Source: Chloroflexota bacterium (lineage in GTDB: Bacteria; Chloroflexota; Anaerolineae; Promineifilales; Promineifilaceae). Taken from it: 45,014 nucleotides of DNA. The notes under the pieces were generated by a model, which had not been told where the DNA came from, did not search any database, and saw only the letters and a list, made by a program, of their open reading frames with translations. The stretch is taken from contig JAJRVV010000150.1 in assembly GCA_024277135.1 (NCBI GenBank), forward strand, positions 1-45,014, read 5' to 3'. Positions 35,301 through 42,511 of this stretch are shown here, piece by piece (within the stretch, counting starts at the first letter, position 1; every line of letters begins with the position of its first letter). Both the position numbers and the translations under genes were made by a program.

Positions 35301-38300
35301 ACCGCGCACGGCCGCATTGTTGTAGGGCGCGTCGGCGTTTTCGCTGTAGTTGTAAGCGTCCATGCCGCCCAACTGTAAGCCATCGGTGTACACCGCGCCT
35401 ACGTTGAGGATGATGGGGACGACGGCGGTGTCGGCCGTATACGTCATCCAACCTGGGTCGCTAATCTGAATGGCAGCCTCGTACATGCCGGCCGGCATAC
35501 CCGCAGGCACATCCACTGTGGCCGTAAAGGTTATCGAAGTGCCAGGCGCAATTTGCAGGCTGCCCACACTCTCCTTCAGCCAGCTCACGTCCGCTTCTTC
35601 GTAGAAGTCAACGCGGTAGCTGAGTACCGTCGTGCCGGTGTAAGAGGAGCCGGGATGATGGCGCAGGCCGATGAACAGACCGTCAATCATCCGGTCCAAC
35701 GGGTCATGCACCCACATCTCGCCCCGGTTGCCCACCGGACGATTGTAAGAGAAGCGGCCAAACTCCCAGCGATCCAATTCGGTGCGGGAATCGTTCCAAT
35801 CCAGTTCCATGGCGCCATCTGCCTGGGAACCTACTGTTGTGGGATCGTTAATGAAATTAACCACCCCATTGCCATCGGTATCATTCCAGACATCGCCATC
35901 GCTGTTAATGTCTTCCCAGTTATAAACCGCCAGGTAGTAGCGGTTATCCCAACTATAATCCCCATTGGCGTCAAACTGGTCAAAAGGCATCATCTGGCGC
36001 ACGATCATCAAGTCGGTGTTCGCCGGCACGTCTATGTTGTACCAGGAAGCGTCCATGCCGGCCGTGGCCGTGATGGGGATCATGTAGTTGAACGCCTTGA
36101 AGAAGTTATCCTGGTTTGAAGAACCGTAGGCGCTCTCGGCGGCAACCATTGCCGGCGTTACTGTGAAGGTGAATGTTTCCGAGCGAATGAGCTGCAAGGA
36201 GACGTCATCTATGCTGGCAGTAATGGTCTGCACGCCGGTGTTATTCACCGTAAAGGTTCTGGCGAAGGTGTCGCCCGGATAGGCGATGTGGGCGAAGGCG
36301 GGATAATCGGTACCCCGGTAATCGCCGGGCTGCCAAGCGCCATCTTCAACGTAAAGGCCATACTCGCCAGCGGCAACGGCCGTGCCCCGATCCGCGTTAA
36401 CCGAACCAGCGCCTTGCGTGAAGGTGTCATAGTTCAAGTCCGTAGCCGAAGACATCATCAGGTCGCGGGCCACATCATACGTGGGCCAGGCGCCGTTAGC
36501 ATCATAGTACGCCTGATAAATCAGAGCCATCACGCCAGCCGCAACCGGCGCCGAACGGCTGGTGCCGCCCCAAGATTGCCAGGATTGGTTCCCATTGGGA
36601 GCGCCCCAGGTAGAAGCGCTGTAGTAATTCAACTCCTCAGCGCCAGCGGCAAAGGCGCCGCCAGCCACAATGCTGGTTCCGGCCGTGCCCCGCGCTCCAG
36701 GCCCACGATTCGAGAACGGCGTCACATCATTGTTCATGATCTGGGTGGTATTCGTGATCGAATCCCATCCGGTCGAGCCGAACTCAGTGGAAGCGCCCAC
36801 GCCCATGCCCAACGCCGGGCTGGGCGGAGCCACCGTGCCATAAGCCGGCGCGCCGTTGCCAGTGGAGAACATGAACTGCATATTGGGCGCAAAGAGACGT
36901 TGAATTTGCGATACATATTGGCCGTCAAACTCCCAACCATCATTATCCTCACTGCTCGCCCCATAAGAGTTCGAGGTGATCTGGATATTATCATCGGGAT
37001 CATAAGGATAGGAGGAATCACACGGCGACAAGAAACTCCAGATTGCAACCGGGCTGCAACCATCGTAACCAAAAGCAGCGAACAGATACCCGTCCAGCTT
37101 AGACGAAGCAAAGTTGTAGTAAATGTCCGAGATATTGACGATCTTAGCGCCGGGAGCCATGCCGTAGACGGCCGCGTTAGGCACACCCGTCGTATTCGTG
37201 ACCGGCCCCAGGCCGGTCAAGTCGGCAAACTCTTGCAGGAAGGCATCGGTCACGCCCTGCCCCACGATATTGGAGGCCACCTGCGTGCCGTGGCTGTATG
37301 ACCGGTCAAACGTGCCGCCGGAGAAAGCGACCAAGTCGCCATTTCCTGGCGGGCCATAGAGGTAATCACACGCCCACAGCCAGTCAGTGCCGGGCACACA
37401 ATTTGCGCCATTGCCAATGAAGTACAACATGCCGCCGGAAATGTCAGCCAACCCGTCGCCGGTGACGTCCAGATAGGAGATCATGTCATTATAAGTGGCG
37501 TCCAGCGTAGCCGGGTTCGTCGTATCCGCTCTGGTCAATGGCGCATCATCGCGGAAGTCATAGTTGTCATTCAAGTCCACGTAGACAGTGCTGTAGACGC
37601 CCGGCGTAATGGGATCAGTCACCAAGACGGCCGGTTTTTCGCCCCAGATAAAGTCGCGCAGATCATTGTCGGGATGCGTCCCCACATGCACCACGCCGCT
37701 GGCGCTCATCGAGTCAGAAATGACATAGGTGTAGCCGCCGGCCGGGGCAAAAGGATTATTCACCCCATAATCAATCAGCGGGGTAAAGTTAAAGCAAGAA
37801 ATGCCGCTGCCGCAAGCAGAGAGCGCAGGCGTATTGCTGGTATCCACATAGTGCATCCCCGGAAAGCCATTCGCCACATAAGTCGTGCCTAATTGCGCGT
37901 CCGAGTTCAAAAGCAGCGCCGAGATTGGGCTGAAAACGACCGGCCAGCCATTGTAATAATCCAAGGTGCCGGAGTAAATTTTCTGCGTGCCCATCAGATC
38001 AGGATGCGCCGCGTCCACGCCGTCATCCAGCGGGGCGACGGTGACGCCGGCGCCATCATAACCGCGCGCCCAGGCCGCGCTGGCCTTGTGCGGGCCGGCC
38101 GGCATCACTTCATACCAATCCTCAACCAAACCGGGGGATTGTTTCACGCTGGGCTGCCCGGCCGCCGCTGTTGCCGCGATCTGCGCTTGCAATGCAGGCG
38201 CTTGCTGCCGCAATGCCGCCCAGTCCGCTTCAGTGCGTTCCGGCTGGCTTAGTTCGGCGTCGTCAATCCCATAATTATCCGGCTGTCCATTCCGCTCCAA

Positions 38301-38843
38301 CACAACCGGGAAGATAGCTCTCACCTGGTTCAGCGACGCTGCTTTGAGCAAATTGGCGGGCGCGATGAAGCCAAAAATCATCTGGCCTTTCACGCCATCC
38401 TGCTCATGTCCGGGACGCGCCATCACTTTACCATTCTCAAAATATGCGCCGAAATCCATATCTTCAGAACGGCCGGAAGGAGCTATCTCATACTCCACAT
38501 ACATCTGAATCAAAACAGGCTCTTGCGCCGCGGCCGCCCTGGCCGTACCTGCCGGCAGGGCGGGCGCTGCGCTTTGCGCCAGATCGCGTAAATCCGGGTG
38601 TATTTTTGCTAACGCCTCTTCCATCGGTAATTGTGTCGGGCGGAGATCCCCAGTTTTGTCCAAACTCGCTGTCGGTTCAGACTTAACGGGAGCATCCGGG
38701 TCTTTTTGCAGTTGGGCAGTTACTTCCGCCGCATCAGCGCCCGGCGCTTGCCGTTGAGCCATAACCAGCCCCTGAATCAACAGCGTCACCGCCAAAACGA
38801 CAACCAATAGGCTGAGCAAAAGTGATTTGCTTTTTCTACTCAT
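32367..38843 (-). CDS. Very large secreted subtilisin-like (S8) serine protease
   Basis: A 2158-residue secreted protease. Signal helix about 8-30; propeptide to about 240. The catalytic triad lies in PLDDGVDAAHPDL (Asp, about 271), SHGTQVA (His, about 517) and GGTSRSAPVAAG (Ser, about 761). The 245-residue gap between Asp and His is long and contains an inserted domain. Downstream are several beta-sandwich domains, a jelly-roll (DFEGAFPPAGWTVI), a pre-peptidase-like segment, and two DUF11-like domains (SASVVKTVDSPVNFPG; STSYKTASAEAATGG). The tail is VYLPLTIKN. Start ATG 38843 follows AAGAGGAAA. ACGGCCGT density is only two copies in 6.5 kb, below that of the neighbours. Extracellular degradation is the likely role. 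Confidence 0.94.
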   Translation of the reverse strand: MSRKSKSLLLSLLVVVLAVTLLIQGLVMAQRQAPGADAAEVTAQLQKDPDAPVKSEPTASLDKTGDLRPTQLPMEEALAKIHPDLRDLAQSAAPALPAGTARAAAAQEPVLIQMYVEYEIAPSGRSEDMDFGAYFENGKVMARPGHEQDGVKGQMIFGFIAPANLLKAASLNQVRAIFPVVLERNGQPDNYGIDDAELSQPERTEADWAALRQQAPALQAQIAATAAAGQPSVKQSPGLVEDWYEVMPAGPHKASAAWARGYDGAGVTVAPLDDGVDAAHPDLMGTQKIYSGTLDYYNGWPVVFSPISALLLNSDAQLGTTYVANGFPGMHYVDTSNTPALSACGSGISCFNFTPLIDYGVNNPFAPAGGYTYVISDSMSASGVVHVGTHPDNDLRDFIWGEKPAVLVTDPITPGVYSTVYVDLNDNYDFRDDAPLTRADTTNPATLDATYNDMISYLDVTGDGLADISGGMLYFIGNGANCVPGTDWLWACDYLYGPPGNGDLVAFSGGTFDRSYSHGTQVASNIVGQGVTDAFLQEFADLTGLGPVTNTTGVPNAAVYGMAPGAKIVNISDIYYNFASSKLDGYLFAAFGYDGCSPVAIWSFLSPCDSSYPYDPDDNIQITSNSYGASSEDNDGWEFDGQYVSQIQRLFAPNMQFMFSTGNGAPAYGTVAPPSPALGMGVGASTEFGSTGWDSITNTTQIMNNDVTPFSNRGPGARGTAGTSIVAGGAFAAGAEELNYYSASTWGAPNGNQSWQSWGGTSRSAPVAAGVMALIYQAYYDANGAWPTYDVARDLMMSSATDLNYDTFTQGAGSVNADRGTAVAAGEYGLYVEDGAWQPGDYRGTDYPAFAHIAYPGDTFARTFTVNNTGVQTITASIDDVSLQLIRSETFTFTVTPAMVAAESAYGSSNQDNFFKAFNYMIPITATAGMDASWYNIDVPANTDLMIVRQMMPFDQFDANGDYSWDNRYYLAVYNWEDINSDGDVWNDTDGNGVVNFINDPTTVGSQADGAMELDWNDSRTELDRWEFGRFSYNRPVGNRGEMWVHDPLDRMIDGLFIGLRHHPGSSYTGTTVLSYRVDFYEEADVSWLKESVGSLQIAPGTSITFTATVDVPAGMPAGMYEAAIQISDPGWMTYTADTAVVPIILNVGAVYTDGLQLGGMDAYNYSENADAPYNNAAVRGLFDWSWRAESGDWRFFSVDVVDTPTTIPALTEDFEGAFPPAGWTVITNTGAGWNTNVFWGEINKTNGSGQSAVSSSDAFGNGVDSELWTPSIDLSAAQSPILTYESNFQDYAGDGDAYLDISTDGGATWTNLTWFTADWGPTSEEVDLSAYAGQTIMLRWQYVASGWAWYWHIDDVWVGDYITQYSSSDKLLVKDEWNDGGVTDIDTIILGPTNSGLSAVAQGAWAPNDYTDDAFFGPYTLDTVGKSPNTNTTGGVWLFDTSSGGPEDWVTAPIQDGLHEILQHNVLFEGDQFDVVFTKTLGTMSQSALSLAADTYLPQGAVGTATFTATLPINGIVADAYGPSAPETLTAEPLPFVSSNSIEWIDFFTVDHGAKIQLTTSSADVSDIDLYLFYCGPTGSSCSQRASSTTSSANEFIEILFPEDGVWLVGINNWSGPAGTFNITRLVVQGSDFSVTGTITNPVPANSGVPLVVNYANLDTPGVYEGLLIVGIPESPALTEVPITINRIAESASVVKTVDSPVNFPGNQATYTIDLFNSTDASGYFEFADPIPAGTQLVTFTGSVTLTYDMLNDQLVYTGSLPLGSVYDTYTVDDTSTTAAAEWINTQISGTATLAGADDAYAYPITPAFNVPFFGWDYSNVAVGSNGTVYFEDNYLGYGNTAIPGTNIYGVNTFMAPFWDDLEINGAVYYLEGGTAPNRWLAIEFVDTCSFISWPSCSAGMNFEVVIYEDGTIKFLYKDVDGASSQGQGGSATVGLQDDPTLAVQYSYNTTSLSDDLAIIFTPAVGIVPSASIDVVVELDSTITPTTWITNTAMLTATHFAGQPNAQVEPMASDSVALYVGGPELSTSYKTASAEAATGGLIKYEIHVINSGESATTAVITDSIPANTTFYDLDAAPPAQAFGYDNAADQVEWAGTLTPGQEVVLTYWVQVDSNASLWGATIANSAAISWGSTTMSVSASTNIIAPVHVYLPLTIKN

Positions 38844-39072
38844 TATTTTCCTCTTAACCTCACATGTGATAATTGAATCCGGGCAACCCTAAGCAGGCCG
38901 CCCCACCTATACCAGTTTTTGCATAAATCGTCGAGATTGAATCGTAAACAGTCTCACCTCCTTATGATTTGGGATTGGATGGCGCTCGGTTTGTTCAAAA
39001 CTACGTCGCAAATTTCAGAGAAAGGCAAGCAAAACTTACATAAAGGCGTCCAGCAAGCCGTTAAAGCAAGGC

Positions 39073-39155
39073 GTAACTACTAACCCTCCCGGAGGTTGGC
39101 TTGATGTAAACAGCTAATCACTCGTGAACCTCCGGGAGGATGGCTTGGTAGTTAC
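39073..39155. repeat. GTAACTAC-bounded inverted repeat element, copy 1
   Basis: Outer arms GTAACTAC (39073-39080) and GTAGTTAC (39148-39155) enclose inner arms CCTCCCGGAGGTT and AACCTCCGGGAGG, each itself palindromic at CTCCCGGAG-type cores. The same outer arms bound a different core at 41059-41167. Confidence 0.85.
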
Positions 39156-39449
39156 AACAAGGCAACACAAAAAGCCCAAAGAGTTTTGAGCGGAATCTAT
39201 GGGGATACAATTGTATTTGCAACGGATACCTGATTTGACTGAACAACCGATCTTCTCTCAGCTAAAAAGGGGCTGTGAATAAAGTCTGTGAAAGATATTT
39301 TCTCAATTGACTACAATGCGAACATCTCTAATTTGAGGGAATCAACCTGGAAGAATCTACATTTTGATTCTAATCCGTTTCTTAGGAACCGTCAAACGAA
39401 ATTTGACGCCAAAGCTGACCCTAAAATCTGTCGCCGCGCTAGATTCGGC

Positions 39450-39455
39450 TATAAT
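39450..39455 (+). promoter_or_regulatory. -10 box giving a probably leaderless permease mRNA
   Basis: A perfect TATAAT ends 6 nt before ATG 39462, so initiation 6-7 nt downstream would fall on the start codon itself. No -35 box or ribosome site is obvious. Prediction only. Confidence 0.4.
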
Positions 39456-39461
39456 CCCGGC

Positions 39462-41018
39462 ATGAGTGTATCCCAGATTGTGTTATCTTTTTTTAAGGTC
39501 GTTTTGGCAGTTTTACCGATAGTTTCGGTGTTGTATCTGATGGTCGCCCGCCGCTGGAGCGGCAGCAAAGCGGGGCCGATGGGCTGGCTCACGGCCGTAC
39601 TCGTCTCCCTCCTCTTTTTTGGCGCAAACGGGAAATTATTGCTGGTCGCCTGGGGTAAATCGGCGCTGTTGGCGCTGTTCGTCCTTTACATCATCTGGAT
39701 GGCCTTGCTGCTGTATCACACCCTCAACGAAGCCGGCGTCATCCAGGCCATCGGCCGGGAAATGCCGGGGCTGGCCCAGGACAAACCGGCGCAGGCTTTG
39801 CTGCTGGCCTGGGTATTCGGCTCGTTTTTGCAGGGCGCCACCGGCTTTGGCGTGCCGGCGGCCGTCATCGCGCCGCTGCTGGTTGGATTAGGATTTGCGG
39901 CCGACACGGCCGTCGTCATGGCCTTATTGGGTCACGCCTGGGCCGTCACCTATGGCTCGCTCGGCTCCTCCTTCCTCTCCCTCATCGCCGCTGCCGACGT
40001 GCCCGGCGAACTGCTGGCGACGCCGGTGGCGCTGGCGTTGGCCGTGGCCAATTTGGGCTGCGGTCTGGGGGTGTTGTGGCTGGCGGGGGGCAAAACGGCC
40101 GCGCGTCAACGCGGCCGGCTCATGCTCGTCCTGGCTCTGCTCATGTCCCTGGCGCAGTGGGGGGTGGCCGCCGCCGGGCTGTGGACTATCGCCGCCTTCA
40201 TGGCCGGGCTGGCCGGGCTGATCGCCATCATCGCCATCTTGAACCGGCAAGCCGACGGCAACGGTCGTTTCCAGCCTCGCCGTCTGGCCCAAGCCTTTCT
40301 GCCCTACGGCCTGCTCGTCGTCGTCATCGTTTTGGGGCAGGTTGTTTTGAAAGAAACGCTCGATTTCCTGGTCATCAATCCCATTTTCCCCGAAGTCTCC
40401 ACCCGCTTTGGCTGGGCCACGCCGGCCGGAACCGGCCGTTCGCTCAACCTGTTCGGCCACGCCGGGGCGCTTTTGCTGTACGTCAGCCTCATCGCCTTTG
40501 CCTGGTACAAATGGCGCGGCCCCCTGCCTGATGCAGATGGAGAGAGACGGCCGTACTCCGGCAAAACCATCTGGGGCAAAACCTTACGCGGTTCCATCAA
40601 GCCCACCATCGGCATCGCCAGCCTGGTGGCCATGGCCCTCACCATGCAGCACGCCGGCATGACGCAAACCCTGGCCGAAGCCCTCAGCGCCAACACCGGC
40701 CCCTTGTTTCCCCTGCTCAGCCCCTTCATCGGCGCCCTCGGCTCCTTCATGACCGGCAGCAACACCAACTCCAACGTCGTCTTTGGCGAATTACAGCGGC
40801 AAACGGCCGTCGCCCTCAACCTCTCCATCCCCCTCATTCTGGCCGCCCAAACCGCTGGCGGCGCGTTAGGCGGTCTCTTCGCCCCGGCCAAAGTCATCGT
40901 CGGTTGCAGCACCGTCCCCGGCGCCGACGACGGACAGGTACTCAAACAAGCCGCCGCCTACGGCCTGGGCATCACCCTCGTCATTGGCCTGTTGGTCTGG
41001 GCATTTGCCAGCTTTTAG
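39462..41018 (+). CDS. L-lactate permease family transporter (LctP/LldP-like)
   Basis: A 518-residue integral membrane protein with about 12-14 helices. Family blocks seen are FGSFLQGATGFGVPAAVIAPLLVGLGF (long conserved region starting near 117), the LGHAWAVTYGSLGSS segment and the late FMTGSNTNSNVVFGELQ (about 430-446). LctP proteins take up lactate or glycolate with protons. ATG 39462 matches the family start; no ribosome site is seen, and a TATAAT lies directly upstream. The frame is open 174 nt further but that part is not protein-like. It stands alone between two GTAACTAC-type repeat elements. Confidence 0.9.
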   Translation: MSVSQIVLSFFKVVLAVLPIVSVLYLMVARRWSGSKAGPMGWLTAVLVSLLFFGANGKLLLVAWGKSALLALFVLYIIWMALLLYHTLNEAGVIQAIGREMPGLAQDKPAQALLLAWVFGSFLQGATGFGVPAAVIAPLLVGLGFAADTAVVMALLGHAWAVTYGSLGSSFLSLIAAADVPGELLATPVALALAVANLGCGLGVLWLAGGKTAARQRGRLMLVLALLMSLAQWGVAAAGLWTIAAFMAGLAGLIAIIAILNRQADGNGRFQPRRLAQAFLPYGLLVVVIVLGQVVLKETLDFLVINPIFPEVSTRFGWATPAGTGRSLNLFGHAGALLLYVSLIAFAWYKWRGPLPDADGERRPYSGKTIWGKTLRGSIKPTIGIASLVAMALTMQHAGMTQTLAEALSANTGPLFPLLSPFIGALGSFMTGSNTNSNVVFGELQRQTAVALNLSIPLILAAQTAGGALGGLFAPAKVIVGCSTVPGADDGQVLKQAAAYGLGITLVIGLLVWAFASF

Positions 41019-41058
41019 GCGCTTACGCGCCAACATCGAGAAAAATTATCGGAAGACC

Positions 41059-41167
41059 GTAACTGCTAACCACAAAGGCACAAAGGCACAAAGACACAAA
41101 GTTTCTCTGGTTTTTCTTTGTGCCTTTGTGCCTTCGTGGTGAAATTCCAGAAGGGCCTAGTAGTTAC
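41059..41167. repeat. GTAACTGC/GTAGTTAC-bounded element with CACAAAGG units, copy 2
   Basis: Outer arms GTAACTGC (41059-41066) and GTAGTTAC (41160-41167) enclose an inner inverted repeat. The left part has four CACAAAGG-type units at 8-nt spacing after ACC; the right part carries the complement (TTTGTGCC twice, then TTCGTGGT). Outer arms match those at 39073-39155 but the core is unrelated. Confidence 0.88.
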
Positions 41168-41263
41168 GAAAGACCCAAATTTAATGCTGTTGCCCGTATC
41201 CAGCGTTACTTCACAATTCATTATTCTTTTTCCAGACTTCGCTGGAAAAAGAGTTAGCTTCTG

Positions 41264-41291
41264 CTGTTAGCTGTTGACCGTTACCTGTTTA
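41264..41291. repeat. Four-unit CTGTTGA heptamer array
   Basis: CTGTTAG, CTGTTGA, CCGTTAC and CTGTTTA follow at 7-nt spacing. The last three bases are the complement of the gmk stop codon, so the array begins where gmk ends. The unit is related to the array at 41963-42004 on the other side of gmk. Confidence 0.85.
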
Positions 41292-41915
41292 CAGCGTCAC
41301 CGGCTCCTGTTCCACCCGGCAGTGCGCCGCATCAATGATGCTCAAAATCTCATCCACCGCCGCTTCCTGCTGACCCTCATGATTGACGACGCAATAATCA
41401 AACTCATCCATCCGTCTGATCTCCTGCCGCGCCGCCGCAATGCGCAAATTCAGCCCTTCGGCCGTCTCCGATTTCCGCTCCCGCAGCCGCCGCACCAGCG
41501 ACTCCTCCGTCTCCGTCATCAAAAACACAAAAATCCCGTTAGGAACCAGCTTACGCACCGTGGCCGCCCCCTGCACATCCACCCGCATGATCACGTCACG
41601 GCCGCTGGCCAGCGCATCTCGAATCTGCTGTTTGGGAATCCCCTTGTAATCGTTGTAAACCACCGCATACTCCAGCAGTTCATTCTTCTCAATCATGCGC
41701 GCAAATTCGTCGTTACTCAGGAAAAAGTAATCGCAACCATGCACTTCGCCCTCTCGAATGGGGCGGGTGGTCGCCGTCACCACAAAGTAAAAGTCGTCCG
41801 GCCGTCGTTCGATCAAACGGCGGGCAATCGTATCCTTCCCCACCCCGGAAGGGCCAGAAATCAGAATCAATTTAGGATAATGTTTTCGCTCGTACCAGCT
41901 TTTATCAATTGTCAC
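41289..41915 (-). CDS. gmk: Guanylate kinase
   Basis: A 208-residue cytosolic enzyme that phosphorylates GMP and dGMP to the diphosphates. The P-loop GPSGVGKD is at 21-28, the GMP-binding segment TATTRPIREGEVHGCDYFF at about 47-65, and EYAVVYNDYKGIPK at about 81-94. The lid arginines RLRERKSET are present. The start is GTG 41915 with AGGTG 5 nt upstream. The divergent FmdB gene shares the upstream region, and heptamer arrays of related sequence lie at both ends of the gene. Confidence 0.96.
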   Translation of the reverse strand: MTIDKSWYERKHYPKLILISGPSGVGKDTIARRLIERRPDDFYFVVTATTRPIREGEVHGCDYFFLSNDEFARMIEKNELLEYAVVYNDYKGIPKQQIRDALASGRDVIMRVDVQGAATVRKLVPNGIFVFLMTETEESLVRRLRERKSETAEGLNLRIAAARQEIRRMDEFDYCVVNHEGQQEAAVDEILSIIDAAHCRVEQEPVTL

Positions 41916-41917
41916 AG

Positions 41918-41945
41918 TTGCACCTAAAAATCAGCCTTGTATAAT
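41918..41945 (+). promoter_or_regulatory. Candidate promoter for the FmdB-type gene
   Basis: TATAAT at 41940-41945 with TTGCAC 16 nt upstream (3 of 6). Initiation near 41952 would put the whole heptamer array 41963-42004 in the 5' leader. Confidence 0.5.
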
Positions 41946-41962
41946 TTTCACTGTCCAAATTC

Positions 41963-42004
41963 TTGTTGATTGTTAATCGTTGATTGTCATCTGTTTATTG
42001 TTGC
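41963..42004 (+). repeat. Six-unit TTGTTGA heptamer array abutting a start codon
   Basis: TTGTTGA, TTGTTAA, TCGTTGA, TTGTCAT, CTGTTTA and TTGTTGC follow at 7-nt spacing and end one base before ATG 42006. It takes the place of a ribosome binding site. Confidence 0.9.
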
Positions 42005-42005
42005 T

Positions 42006-42392
42006 ATGCCTACTTACGAATTTCGCTGTCAAGATTGCCGCCGCCTGCTGCGGCTGACCCTGTCCTTTGCTGAATATGACGAGGCCGCCCCCGTCTGCCC
42101 CCACTGCCAGAGCCGAAATGTGAAACGGCGCATCGGCCGTATCGCCATCGCCAAGTCAGAAGACGCCCGGCTGGATTCGCTGATGGACGACAGCGCCCTG
42201 GCCGCTCTGGACGAAGAAGACCCCAAAGCGATCGGCCGTTTCATGCGTAAAATGAGCCGGGAGATGGGCGAAGACCTGGGGGATGAGTTCGGCGAAGTGG
42301 TGGATCGTCTGGAAAGCGGCGAATCACCCGACGCAATTGAAAAGTCCATGCCCGACTTGGCCGATGGGATGGGCGGTATGGATGATTTTTGA
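42006..42392 (+). CDS. FmdB-family zinc ribbon protein
   Basis: A 128-residue protein. The N-terminal zinc ribbon starts MPTYEFRCQDC (Cys8, Cys11) and closes with CPHC (about 32-35), the FmdB regulatory-protein pattern. The remainder is acidic and rich in Asp/Glu/Met with no known domain. Family members are often small regulators of unclear function. ATG 42006 matches the family start; no Shine-Dalgarno exists because a heptamer array runs up to the ATG. The frame continues upstream but only through that array. Confidence 0.9.
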   Translation: MPTYEFRCQDCRRLLRLTLSFAEYDEAAPVCPHCQSRNVKRRIGRIAIAKSEDARLDSLMDDSALAALDEEDPKAIGRFMRKMSREMGEDLGDEFGEVVDRLESGESPDAIEKSMPDLADGMGGMDDF

Positions 42393-42402
42393 TCATCGCT
42401 AC

Positions 42403-42511
42403 AGACATCCGATTTCTCGCTGTCGAGCAACTCGCATTTTAACCGGATAAGAAATCGGACGTCTTGCTGTCGGGCAACTCGCATTTTAACCGATAAGAAA
42501 TCGGATGTCTT
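42403..42511. repeat. AGACATCCGATTTCT repeat, three cores in tandem and inverted order
   Basis: One forward core (42403-42417) is followed by two direct units of 46-47 nt (42419-42465 and 42466-42511), each GCTGTCGRGCAACTCGC... ending in the complement AAGAAATCGGAYGTCTT. The tmk stop codon (42488-42486) and its last seven codons lie in the second unit. The core is the same as at 9079-9140. Confidence 0.92.

Larger units (their letters stand above)
38844..39461. other. Intergenic region between subtilase and permease genes
   Basis: No gene is seen in these 618 bases. On the minus strand an ideal Shine-Dalgarno sequence AAGGAGGTGA (38963-38954) has no start codon at proper distance; a five-codon ORF (MQKLV) begins 29 nt later. 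An inverted-repeat element lies at 39073-39155. The open frame from 39288 into the permease lacks family character and is taken as non-coding. Confidence 0.6.

Noticed and set aside
36288..37301. 337-residue ORF antisense to the subtilase
   Set aside because: Shadow ORF; Arg/Ile-rich, no family resemblance, opposite strand holds the catalytic triad.
39288..39461. 58-residue extension of the permease
   Set aside because: Sequence not protein-like for LctP, no ribosome site, contains the -10 box.
41059..41167. Possible CRISPR array from CACAAAGG units
   Set aside because: Units are 8 nt without spacers and are mirrored as an inverted repeat; no cas genes in the window.
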